Origin: Flavobacterium sp. MDT1-60
GTDB taxonomy: Bacteria; Bacteroidota; Bacteroidia; Flavobacteriales; Flavobacteriaceae
Direction: 5' to 3'
NCBI RefSeq assembly: GCF_014844035.1
Contig: NZ_CP062159.1
Span: forward strand, 1,860,001 to 1,924,000
DNA: 64,000 nucleotides
The translations under genes were made by a program, and so were the position numbers. Positions 17,020 to 24,965 of this stretch are shown piece by piece; the first letter of the stretch is position 1; every line of letters begins with the position of its first letter. The notes under the pieces were generated by a model. That model worked only from the letters and a program-made list of their open reading frames with translations. It was not told the origin of the DNA and ran no database searches.

Positions 17020-17706
17020 CTATACAATTGAAAATCTAAACCCAATTCCATGGAGATTTTCTATCGAAATTCCGCTCTCATTTGCTAAAATTTTACGCAA
17101 ACGCGAAATAAAAACGTCCAGACTTCTTCCCATAAAATAATCATCGGTTCCCCAAAGGGAGGTCAAAATTTGCTCTCTTTTTAAAACCGAGTTTTTATTA
17201 TCCAAAAATAATCTAAGCAATTCCGCTTCGCGCTGTGTGAGCGTGATTTTTTCGCTTTCATTAAAAAGGATAAAATTGTTGGTGTCAAACTGATACTTTC
17301 CAATTTCATAAACTGATTTTTCAGTCGGAATACTTTTCTGTGAACGCTTCAAAAAAATCTCAATTTTCAAAAGTAATTCTTCAATACTAAAAGGTTTCAC
17401 CAGATAATCATCGGCTCCCAAACGCAATCCTTTAATACGGTCTTCTTTTAAAGTTTTGGCCGAAAGGAAAATAATCGGAATATCCGTATTGGCTTTTCTG
17501 ATTTCTGTTGCCAATTCAAAACCGTCCATTTTAGGCATCATAATGTCGAATATGCAAATGTCAAACTTTTCTTTTTTAAAGGTTTCCAAACCCAGTTTTC
17601 CATCCGGGCAATGAATAACTTCATAGTTATTTTGTTCCAAATTGTCTTTGGTTAAAAACGCTAAGGTTTCATCATCTTCGGTATAAAGTATTCTGAATTG
17701 TTTCAT
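17020..17706 (-). CDS. OmpR-family response regulator
   Basis: 228 aa. The receiver domain (1-120) has the acidic pocket Glu10/Asp11/Asp12, phosphoacceptor Asp54 in CIFDIMMPKMDG and a conserved Lys in LVKPFSIEEL. The C-terminal winged helix (about 130-228) includes TLTQREAELLRLFLDN and GRSLDVFISRLRKIL. It overlaps the kinase gene by 4 bp (ATGA), the usual two-component pairing, and resembles RprY of Bacteroides. Target genes are unknown. The DUF1573 and L,D-transpeptidase genes next door are candidates only by proximity. Confidence 0.9.
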   Translation of the reverse strand: MKQFRILYTEDDETLAFLTKDNLEQNNYEVIHCPDGKLGLETFKKEKFDICIFDIMMPKMDGFELATEIRKANTDIPIIFLSAKTLKEDRIKGLRLGADDYLVKPFSIEELLLKIEIFLKRSQKSIPTEKSVYEIGKYQFDTNNFILFNESEKITLTQREAELLRLFLDNKNSVLKREQILTSLWGTDDYFMGRSLDVFISRLRKILANESGISIENLHGIGFRFSIV

Positions 17707-18965
17707 TTTTTATAGGGAATTGACAAAGTTATAGTGATGCCTTTTTCGGAGTTGTTCTCGGCTTTTATTTTCCAGCTCTGAAGATTGCAAATTTCTTTGA
17801 CGTAATATAATCCAAGTCCAAAACCATTTACTTCATTGCTTTTTTCGTTTTGAGCGCGATAAAACTTATCAAAGATAAGCGAAATGTTTTTAGGAGAAAT
17901 TCCAATTCCGTTATCGATAAAATCGAGTTTTAAAATTTGATTTTCTAAGGCAATTCGAATTGTAATATCAGGTTTTTCAGTGCAATATTTTACGGCATTG
18001 TCAAGAAGATTATAAACTAAATTACTGAAGTGAAAAACATCTGTTTGAATATAATATTCTTCTGAAGCACTATCTATTTTAATTGTAGCTTCAGGATATT
18101 TCATCTGAATATTTTCAATCGTTTCCTCAATAATAGGAACAATTAACAGCGTTTCTTTTTTTAGTTCCAAAGGCGAATAATCTGCTTTCGAAATATTTAG
18201 AATCTGTTCAATATGATTGTTGAGTTTATTGCTTTGATTGATGATAATATCTGTATAAGTATGCAGTTTTTTATCTTCCTTAATTGGGTTTTGTTCAATC
18301 AAATATTTCGATGCAATTAAAATAGATGATAAAGGCGTTTTGAATTCATGCGTCATATTATTGATAAAATCCCTTTGTAACTCAGAATATTTTTTTTGCT
18401 GTAAAAGCGTAAAAATCGAATAGACATAAATTAGTAAAATCAGAATCAGTGCAATCGAAAGGATAAACCAAAAACGCATAGAACTAAATAAGTAAGTCGT
18501 TTCATTAGGAAAACGAACTGCAAAATAATAAACCAGATCTTTATGTTTTGGGAAAGAAACTGCTTTCTTTTCTTTTCCTTTTTCAGATGATGAAATGTAC
18601 TTTCCATACACCATTTCGTCACTCTGGCAATTGTACACCGCATATTCAAAATCGGTTGTAATATGCATTTTCTTGAATTCTGACCTTAAATAAAATTCCA
18701 AAATATCAGGTTCAAAAGCATTCTCGATGTTTACGATATAATAATCGTTGGAAATTTTTCTAACAGGATTTTGACATGATGGCTCATGATCTTTTCCATC
18801 GTATAATTTTCGGGCTACTTCAAGCAAAGCAATATTGGCCTTTTGACTCAATTTTTTTTGTTCGAGAGTAAAAGCCTCTTTGGTCCAAAGCAATTGTGCC
18901 ACCAGTATGCTAATGATGGCGATCAATCCTAAAAGGATAATACTATTGAGTTTGTTTATTTTCAA
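17703..18965 (-). CDS. Sensor histidine kinase, RprX-like
   Basis: 420 aa. TM1 (about 8-27), a periplasmic sensor region (30-163) with Cys residues at 64 and 113, TM2 (about 165-187), then a HisKA domain with phospho-His216 in MTHEFKTPLSS, and a HATPase domain with N box LLDNAVKYC, DNGIGIS and GFGLGLYYV. It is predicted to phosphorylate the response regulator encoded immediately downstream, with which it overlaps. The signal is unknown. Confidence 0.9.
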   Translation of the reverse strand: MKINKLNSIILLGLIAIISILVAQLLWTKEAFTLEQKKLSQKANIALLEVARKLYDGKDHEPSCQNPVRKISNDYYIVNIENAFEPDILEFYLRSEFKKMHITTDFEYAVYNCQSDEMVYGKYISSSEKGKEKKAVSFPKHKDLVYYFAVRFPNETTYLFSSMRFWFILSIALILILLIYVYSIFTLLQQKKYSELQRDFINNMTHEFKTPLSSILIASKYLIEQNPIKEDKKLHTYTDIIINQSNKLNNHIEQILNISKADYSPLELKKETLLIVPIIEETIENIQMKYPEATIKIDSASEEYYIQTDVFHFSNLVYNLLDNAVKYCTEKPDITIRIALENQILKLDFIDNGIGISPKNISLIFDKFYRAQNEKSNEVNGFGLGLYYVKEICNLQSWKIKAENNSEKGITITLSIPYKK

Positions 18966-19079
18966 GAAAGAGTATTTTTCAGAATGTAATATTACTGAAA
19001 ATTATAGTTAAAAACAGCGATTAACAAGTCGTTAACAAAGATTTGAAACCGCTTAACAGCGATTTGATTTTGTCTGAAG

Positions 19080-19087
19080 TACTTTTG
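19080..19087 (+). promoter_or_regulatory. Candidate -7 box (TACTTTTG) for the DUF1573 gene
   Basis: Exact TAnnTTTG match 41 bp upstream of the ATG at 19129. A TTG at 19064-19066 is closer than the usual spacing, so the -33 element is doubtful. Confidence 0.4.
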
Positions 19088-19128
19088 AAATAGAAATTCC
19101 GAACTATAAACCATTAAATATAATAACT

Positions 19129-19536
19129 ATGAAAATTATCAAAATCTCTATGTTAGCTTTGGCTTTGGGCCTAATGTCTTTCTCAGCAATTGTGCCGGTA
19201 AAAGTAATTGCTTCTAAAATTGAAACAACAGCTTCAACAATAACATGGAAAGCCGAAACAATTGATGTAGGACAAATTCCACAAGGAACGCCAAAAGCAA
19301 TTGTATATGAATTTAAAAACACAGGAAAAACAGCAGTTGTAATTACAAATGTGCAAGGATCTTGCGGTTGTACAGCGACAGATTATACTAAAGAGCCAAT
19401 TTTGCCGGGAAAAACTGCTAAAGTAACTGCAACATATAATGCGGCGAACAAAGGTGCTTTTACAAAAACGGTAACAGTTACAACAAGTGCCGAAACGACT
19501 CCAAAAATTCTTACCCTCAAAGGAACGGTAATCTAA
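19129..19536 (+). CDS. DUF1573 domain exported protein
   Basis: 135 aa with a signal peptide (MKIIKISMLALALGLMSFSA) and one DUF1573 domain: DVGQIPQGTPKAIVYEFKNTG, then VQGSCGCTATDYTKEPILPG and a terminal LKGTVI. DUF1573 is an Ig-like fold of about 100 aa, widespread in Bacteroidetes as periplasmic or surface proteins of unknown role. It is monocistronic with its own promoter box and terminator, and divergent from the two-component genes. Confidence 0.85.
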   Translation: MKIIKISMLALALGLMSFSAIVPVKVIASKIETTASTITWKAETIDVGQIPQGTPKAIVYEFKNTGKTAVVITNVQGSCGCTATDYTKEPILPGKTAKVTATYNAANKGAFTKTVTVTTSAETTPKILTLKGTVI

Positions 19537-19556
19537 ATAAAGGTTGGTTATAAAGT

Positions 19557-19594
19557 GAAAACTCCAAATATGTAGTGTATTTGGAGTTTTTTTT
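19557..19594 (+). terminator. Intrinsic terminator after the DUF1573 gene
   Basis: Perfect stem ACTCCAAATA/TATTTGGAGT (19561-19570 with 19578-19587), extended by A:T pairs, a 7-nt loop and a T8 run. Confidence 0.85.
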
Positions 19595-19707
19595 GTCTTT
19601 TTTGAAGTCAAATTGAAATGAAATTTTGCTATGTAAAGTGAATATTATTTTTCTCGGAAAGGGTTTGTTTTCATCAAATCTTTTCTATTTTTATTAAAAA
19701 TATTATT

Positions 19708-21288
19708 ATGAAAATTTTCTATTCGCCTGTCGTTGTTGTTATTCTATTTTTTGTTTTTTCATGTAATTCGAAATCAGAAAAAAAAGAGGAAGATTTGAAA
19801 AAAAACTCAGAAAAAGTGGTGCCGGAATTAAAACTTCATATTGACAGCATTTCTGTTTCTAAATTTTATGAAGCTTATCCAAAGTTGATTAAATTCCAAG
19901 ATGAGGTTTTGGCTTTATACAAGGAAAAAAAATCGACTCAATTATGGCTGGATAATAAAGGAGTTGTTGAATTTGGAAATACTTTATTCAATAAATACAA
20001 AGGATTAGAAGCAGAAGGTTTGAGTGCCAATTTTCCTTACAACGATAAGATCAATGCTGTTTTTGATAATATTGCCGAAAACAAATTGTCAAAGATTAAT
20101 ACCGATTTGATGATTTCAAACCTGTATTTCTATTATGTACAAAAAATTTCTGGTGCCGATGAAAAAACAATAACAAAATTAGAATGGCTTTTGCCGAGAA
20201 AAAAACTCGATTATAAAGTCTTTTCAGATTCCATTTATGAGAAGGCGACAATCAGCGATGACAAGAAGAGCAAAATGTTCAGTCAATATTATAAGCTTCG
20301 TGATGCACTTCATCAATATAGAGAAATAGAAAAAAAAGGAGGTTGGAAAACAGTTGAGGTTGGCGATGATTTTAAGAATTTTAAAATTGGAGATTCAGTT
20401 GACGCAATTGGTAAAATTAGAGAAAGACTTTATATTACCGGTGATCTTAAAGAGAACAGCAAAAGTAATGTATGTGATACGACCTTGATTAAAGCCATTA
20501 AAAACTACGAAATACATCACGGATTAACACCAAAAAATATAATATTAAAAGAACATATTGACGAGCTAAATATTCCAGTTTCAGACCGAATAAAAACGAT
20601 TATTGCCAATATGGAACGTTGCAGATGGATCGATCCTGAACTGGAAAAAGGAAAAGAATACATCGAAGTAAATATTCCTGAGTTTAGATTGTATTTGATT
20701 CGCGACCATGAAATTGCTTTTGTTTCTCCGGTTGTAGTTGGAAAAGCAATGACAAAAACCGTTATTTTCAGCGGAATGATGAATAATATTGTTTTTAGCC
20801 CGTATTGGAATGTTCCCACAAGTATTATCAATAAAGAGATCAAACCCGGAATGGCCAAAAACAAGAATTATTTGGCACAGAAAAATCTGGAATGGAATAA
20901 TGGCGCAGTGCGTCAGTTGCCGGGAAAAAACAATTCTCTTGGTTTGGTGAAGTTTTTATTTCCGAATTCAAATAACATCTATTTACACGATACACCAGCA
21001 AAAAGTTTGTTCGAAAGAGAAAACAGAGCTTTTAGTCACGGATGCGTACGTGTTGGAAAACCTAGAGAATTAGCCATTGAACTCTTAAAACAAGATCCTA
21101 GATGGACACCGGAACGAATCGATAAAGCCATGCACGCGGGCAAAGAAAACTGGGTCAGTTTAAAAAAGAAAATTCCTGTGTATATCGGCTACTTTACCGC
21201 TTGGGTAGATCGTAAAGGTGAATTGAATTTCTATAAAGACGTTTATCAAAGAGATGAAAGTCTGATCAAATTATTGACAGAGGAATAA
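19708..21288 (+). CDS. L,D-transpeptidase (YkuD/YcbB type), lipoprotein
   Basis: 526 aa. Lipoprotein signal with Cys at about residue 19 (VFSC). A large helical scaffold (about 40-310) including a peptidoglycan-binding-like segment precedes the YkuD catalytic domain (about 310-490), whose active site is SHGCVRVGKP with Cys446 and His444. This is the layout of E. coli LdtD-like enzymes that make 3-3 crosslinks in peptidoglycan or attach proteins to it. Anchored in the envelope. An NlpC/P60 peptidase gene converges 260 bp downstream. Confidence 0.9.
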   Translation: MKIFYSPVVVVILFFVFSCNSKSEKKEEDLKKNSEKVVPELKLHIDSISVSKFYEAYPKLIKFQDEVLALYKEKKSTQLWLDNKGVVEFGNTLFNKYKGLEAEGLSANFPYNDKINAVFDNIAENKLSKINTDLMISNLYFYYVQKISGADEKTITKLEWLLPRKKLDYKVFSDSIYEKATISDDKKSKMFSQYYKLRDALHQYREIEKKGGWKTVEVGDDFKNFKIGDSVDAIGKIRERLYITGDLKENSKSNVCDTTLIKAIKNYEIHHGLTPKNIILKEHIDELNIPVSDRIKTIIANMERCRWIDPELEKGKEYIEVNIPEFRLYLIRDHEIAFVSPVVVGKAMTKTVIFSGMMNNIVFSPYWNVPTSIINKEIKPGMAKNKNYLAQKNLEWNNGAVRQLPGKNNSLGLVKFLFPNSNNIYLHDTPAKSLFERENRAFSHGCVRVGKPRELAIELLKQDPRWTPERIDKAMHAGKENWVSLKKKIPVYIGYFTAWVDRKGELNFYKDVYQRDESLIKLLTEE

Positions 21289-21304
21289 ATGTTAAAAAGG
21301 TTTG

Positions 21305-21543
21305 CCACAAATTTCACAAATTTCCACTAATTATTTTTTCAATCTTTAAACATAAAGGATTGCTAAAACTCTGATAATAAACGACTAAAAATTAATTGAT
21401 AATACAGTAATTTTCACGCAGATTTGGCAGATTAGAGCAGATTTAATTAGATTTTTTTAAGCTCACCGCAATAAATAATCTGCGCATATCTGCCTAAATC
21501 TTTTTAAATCTGCGTAAAAAATAATTAGTGAAAATTTGTGTTT
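21305..21543. repeat. Nested imperfect inverted repeats (CACAAATTT / GCAGATT types)
   Basis: The outer arms 21305-21337 (CCACAAATTTCACAAATTTC...) and about 21517-21543 are reverse complements with small gaps. Inside lies a second pair (ACGCAGATTTGGCAGATT near 21416 against a mirror at about 21472-21518). Both are built from roughly 10-bp units. The whole gap between the converging L,D-transpeptidase and NlpC genes is thus a double hairpin, and no other signal is seen in it. Confidence 0.55.
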
Positions 21544-21549
21544 AAATAC

Positions 21550-22062
21550 TTATTTCGACAATACATTAATACACTTATAAAAACGATTCGTATAATGTTC
21601 TGTATCAAGAGAAGTAATCGTTACGCTGTTTACTTTTCCGGATGAAGCATGAATAAATTTAGATTGCATTCCGTTGGCTTCGCAGATAATTCCGAGATGG
21701 CCAATCATTGTTTTGTCTTTGTATCCGTAAAAAACTAAAATATCACCCACTTTAAAATCTTCAGGTTTTAACGCCGTACCTAAATTTTTGTAACTGCCGG
21801 AACTTCTTGGTAAGTCAACATCAAAATGGTGGAAGATATAACTGATAAATCCAGAACAGTCAAATCCTGTTTTAGGATCATTTCCCGCATATAAATACGG
21901 TGTTCCCAAATATTGTTTAGCATAGCTAATAATTGAATCCCGCTCAATATCAGTTTCCTTTTTTTGGAGTTGAATTGTTTCTGTTTTAGGTTCTTCTTTT
22001 GATGTAAAGCAAGAACATACGATGAAAGTTGAGAATATAGAGATATAAAAGAATGATTTCAT
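21550..22062 (-). CDS. NlpC/P60 family cell-wall peptidase, lipoprotein
   Basis: 170 aa with lipobox-like VCSC (Cys18) and an NlpC/P60 domain. The catalytic Cys69 is in GFDCSGFISYIF, His122 in MIGHLGIICE and His138 in KFIHASSG. Such enzymes cut gamma-D-Glu-diaminopimelate bonds in peptidoglycan stem peptides. Short, with no SH3 domains. Convergent with the L,D-transpeptidase gene. Confidence 0.88.
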   Translation of the reverse strand: MKSFFYISIFSTFIVCSCFTSKEEPKTETIQLQKKETDIERDSIISYAKQYLGTPYLYAGNDPKTGFDCSGFISYIFHHFDVDLPRSSGSYKNLGTALKPEDFKVGDILVFYGYKDKTMIGHLGIICEANGMQSKFIHASSGKVNSVTITSLDTEHYTNRFYKCINVLSK

Positions 22063-22231
22063 TTTTTAAGATGTTGTTTTTATAAAGATAGCTTGTTTTT
22101 AAATAGCAAAGAAACGCTTTAAAAAGGCTTTGTAAGAATAAAGAATAGAATTTACGGTTTTGATGTATTTATGTGGTGTTTTTTTATTGCATTTTGACGT
22201 TTTAGTATCTTTCTGTCTTCTTCATTTCAAA

Positions 22232-22239
22232 TATATTTG
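22232..22239 (+). promoter_or_regulatory. Candidate -7 box (TATATTTG) for the esterase operon
   Basis: Exact TAnnTTTG match 30 bp before the ATG at 22270. A clear -33 TTG is lacking. Confidence 0.4.
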
Positions 22240-22269
22240 TGAATACTATTTCTATTTAACAAATAAATT

Positions 22270-23349
22270 ATGTTTATCAGAAAATTACCGTTTTTAATTT
22301 TGTTTTTGCTGATTTCGACTGTTTCTATTTCACAAAACACAAACACTTTTTTATATGCAGGCCGAATTGAGAAGCTTCAAAATGATGCTGTTGTTTTAGT
22401 TGGAACAGCGTCGTCTGTATCGTTTAATTTCACAGGAAATGAGTGTTCAATTAAATTGCAAAGTGTCGATTCTTATGAACACCATAATTATGTCTCTTTA
22501 GTTTTAGATGGAAAATATATTGGAAAAATTAGAATAGAAAAAGGCAATATGCAATCTTTCCCAATAAAAATAACTTCAAATAAAAAAGAGCACCGTCTCG
22601 AAATTTATAAAAATACCGAAGCACATTCTGGCGGAATTTTATTTGCCGGAACCACAGCAAAACTGACTTCAATTTCATCCAAAAAGAAAAAGAAAATCGA
22701 ATTTATAGGAGATTCTATAACCTGTGCTGCAGCAAGCGATTCGGTTGATTGTGATAAAGGAGAATATATGGATCATCATAATGGTTATTATGCGTATGGA
22801 CCAGTACTTTCGAGAAAGATTGGTGTTGATTATTTGGTGAGTTCTGTTTCCGGAATTGGAATGTATCGCAATTGGAATGATGAGAATAAGGACGAAGCAA
22901 TTATGCCGGATGTTTATCAAAATTTGTATTTAACTAAGGACAATTCAAAACCTAAATATGATTTTGCTTTTCAGCCGAATATCATCAGTATTGCTTTAGG
23001 AACTAATGATTTTTCAGGTGGAGACGGCAAAAAAGAACGTCTGCCTTTTAATGCCGAAAAGTACGTTTCGAATTATATCAATTTTATAAAGATGCTTTAT
23101 GTTCATAATCCGAAAGCGCAAATTGTAATCACAAATAGTCCAATGGTTAATGGAGAAAGAGCAATTGTTTTTGAAGATTGTCTGAACAAAGTTAAAGAAG
23201 CTTTTGCAACAGATAAAACTCATAAAGAAATCCAGATTTTCAAATTCAAACCAATGACACCAAAGGGATGTTTGGGACATCCGGATGTTGCGGATCAAAA
23301 AGTAATGGCTGATCAATATGCACCGTTTTTAAAAAAGCTGTTTAAATGA
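22270..23349 (+). CDS. CE2-like SGNH carbohydrate esterase
   Basis: 359 aa with a signal peptide (cleavage near SISQ). An N-terminal jelly-roll (about 25-135) precedes an SGNH hydrolase domain with Ser149 in FIGDSITC, GTNDF in block III and the catalytic His in CLGHPDVADQK. This two-domain layout is that of CE2 acetyl esterases, which remove O-acetyl groups from xylan and mannan oligosaccharides. Its stop overlaps the next esterase start (ATGA), so the two are co-translated. Next to a mannan locus, deacetylation of glucomannan is the likely job (inference). Confidence 0.8.
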   Translation: MFIRKLPFLILFLLISTVSISQNTNTFLYAGRIEKLQNDAVVLVGTASSVSFNFTGNECSIKLQSVDSYEHHNYVSLVLDGKYIGKIRIEKGNMQSFPIKITSNKKEHRLEIYKNTEAHSGGILFAGTTAKLTSISSKKKKKIEFIGDSITCAAASDSVDCDKGEYMDHHNGYYAYGPVLSRKIGVDYLVSSVSGIGMYRNWNDENKDEAIMPDVYQNLYLTKDNSKPKYDFAFQPNIISIALGTNDFSGGDGKKERLPFNAEKYVSNYINFIKMLYVHNPKAQIVITNSPMVNGERAIVFEDCLNKVKEAFATDKTHKEIQIFKFKPMTPKGCLGHPDVADQKVMADQYAPFLKKLFK

Positions 23350-24737
23350 AAAATAATATATTTAAGTTTGTTTTCTTTCTGATGATTTCCACTACTATGA
23401 TGGCAAACGTTTCCCTTCCGAATATTTTTGGCGACAATATGGTTTTACAGCGTAATTCTGAAGTGAAAATTTGGGGTTGGGCAAATCCAAAGGAAGAAAT
23501 CAAATTAGTTTCAGGCTGGAATAATCAGGAATATAAAGTAGTTGCAAACAATCAGGCGCAATGGGAACTTCATATAAAAACTCCAGAAGCGGGTGGCCCT
23601 TACACTATTTCTATAAAAGGCTACAATGAAGTTATTCTGAAGAACATTCTAATTGGAGAAGTTTGGGTTTGCGCCGGACAATCTAATATGGAAATGTCAG
23701 CCAGTTGGGGAATTGACAACGGCGAAGAAGAAATGAAAAATGCCACAAATCCTAACATTCGTTTCTTTACTGTTCCGAAATTAACAGCCACTACACCTCA
23801 AAACAATCTTTTAGGAAACTGGACAGAATCAACTCCGGAAACCATGAAATACTTCAGTGCAATTGGCTACTTCTTTGCCAAACGCTTACGCGAAGATTTA
23901 AAAAATGTACCAATCGGATTGATTTCTTCTAATTGGGGCGGAACTCCGGCTGAAATCTGGATGCCTGAAGAAGTGGTTCAGAATGATCCTCTTTTACTGG
24001 AAAACGCCAAAAAACTTAACGAACAAGAATACGGGCCAAGACAACCCGGACGTGCTTACAATGCTATGATTTATCCTTTTGTTGGATTTAAAATTGCGGG
24101 AACGCTTTGGTATCAGGGCGAATCAAATGTGGGTTCTTTGGTTTACGACAAAACATTATCGGCTTTAATCTCTTCCTGGAGAAAAGCCTGGCAGGACGAA
24201 TTCCCTTTTTATTTCGTCCAAATCGCGCCATATAAAACCGGTAGCAACAACTTCTCAAATGTTACGGTTAGAAACTCTCAAAGAAAAGTTCTGAGTGAAG
24301 TCCCGAAAACTGGAATGGTCTTAACTTCTGATATCTCAGATACGATTGATATTCATCCAAAGAATAAAAAATCAGTTGGAATTCGTTTGGCAAATCTGGC
24401 TTTAGCAGAAACGTATCCCGAAGCCTCGGGACTAAATTCTAATTTGGTAAACGGACCGCTTTTTAAAGACATTAAAATTGAAAAAAACAAAGTAGCAGTT
24501 TCATTTAATTATGCTGACGGATTGTATTTTAAAAATAAAACTTCAAATCAATTTGAGTTGGCTGGAGCCGATGGGAATTTTTATCCTGCGGAAGCTTCCA
24601 TAAAAAATAGCGAAGTGATGTTGACAAGCAAGAAAGTTCCAAATCCAACGAAAGTGAGATTCGCCTGGGGAAATACAATACAGCCTGATTTGTTTAATAA
24701 GGCTAATTTGCCGGCTTCTTGTTTTATTACGGACTGA
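23346..24737 (+). CDS. Sialate O-acetylesterase-like carbohydrate esterase (SASA domain)
   Basis: 463 aa with a signal peptide (MKNNIFKFVFFLMISTTMMA). The SASA/DUF303 domain starts around the motif VWVCAGQSNMEM with nucleophile Ser113, followed by NWGGTPAEIW and LWYQGESNV. Proteins of this family deacetylate sialic acids but also plant glycans, and those in Bacteroidetes polysaccharide loci are usually the latter. No sialic acid genes occur here, so a hemicellulose acetyl esterase is the better reading. Coupled to the CE2-like gene by a 4-bp overlap. Confidence 0.82.
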   Translation: MKNNIFKFVFFLMISTTMMANVSLPNIFGDNMVLQRNSEVKIWGWANPKEEIKLVSGWNNQEYKVVANNQAQWELHIKTPEAGGPYTISIKGYNEVILKNILIGEVWVCAGQSNMEMSASWGIDNGEEEMKNATNPNIRFFTVPKLTATTPQNNLLGNWTESTPETMKYFSAIGYFFAKRLREDLKNVPIGLISSNWGGTPAEIWMPEEVVQNDPLLLENAKKLNEQEYGPRQPGRAYNAMIYPFVGFKIAGTLWYQGESNVGSLVYDKTLSALISSWRKAWQDEFPFYFVQIAPYKTGSNNFSNVTVRNSQRKVLSEVPKTGMVLTSDISDTIDIHPKNKKSVGIRLANLALAETYPEASGLNSNLVNGPLFKDIKIEKNKVAVSFNYADGLYFKNKTSNQFELAGADGNFYPAEASIKNSEVMLTSKKVPNPTKVRFAWGNTIQPDLFNKANLPASCFITD

Positions 24738-24820
24738 GAGGATTTTAGAGAATAGAACATAGAATATAGAGGAAAGAGTCAAGAGGAAAGATTTAGACTT
24801 TAGATTTTTTGCGCCTTTTT

Positions 24821-24889
24821 TGTCAGATTGAGCGAAGTCGAAGTCCCTCGAAATGAGACACAAAGTATTTCGTTGCTCGGAATAACAAG
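24821..24889. repeat. Degenerate REP-like repeats between the esterase and GH3 genes
   Basis: 24821-24860 begins TGTCAGATTGAGCGAAGTCG and ends GAGACA. It shares GAGCGAAGTCGA with the element embedded in the radical SAM gene (14240-14252). 24869-24889 (TTCGTTGCTCGGAATAACAAG) resembles an arm of the REP pair at 15967. This is a small graveyard of both repeat types. Confidence 0.45.
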
Positions 24890-24918
24890 ATTGTGATAAT
24901 CTAGCAAAGTTTAAAAAC

Positions 24919-24950
24919 TTAGCATCTTAGTTCCTTAGAACCTTAGCACC
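24919..24950 (+). repeat. Four 8-bp tandem units (TTAGnnnC) upstream of the GH3 gene
   Basis: TTAGCATC, TTAGTTCC, TTAGAACC and TTAGCACC follow each other without gaps, ending 15 bp before the GH3 ATG. The unit length is 8 bp. This could affect the leader or be an ordinary Flavobacterium intergenic repeat. Confidence 0.5.
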
Positions 24951-24965
24951 TTTAAAAAAAACACT

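Noticed and set aside
19234..19611. 125-aa minus-strand frame across DUF1573
   Set aside because: Antisense to a well-supported exported protein and runs through its terminator.
24919..24950. 8-bp tandem repeats considered as iterons or a CRISPR remnant
   Set aside because: Only four short diverged units and no cas or replication genes nearby.
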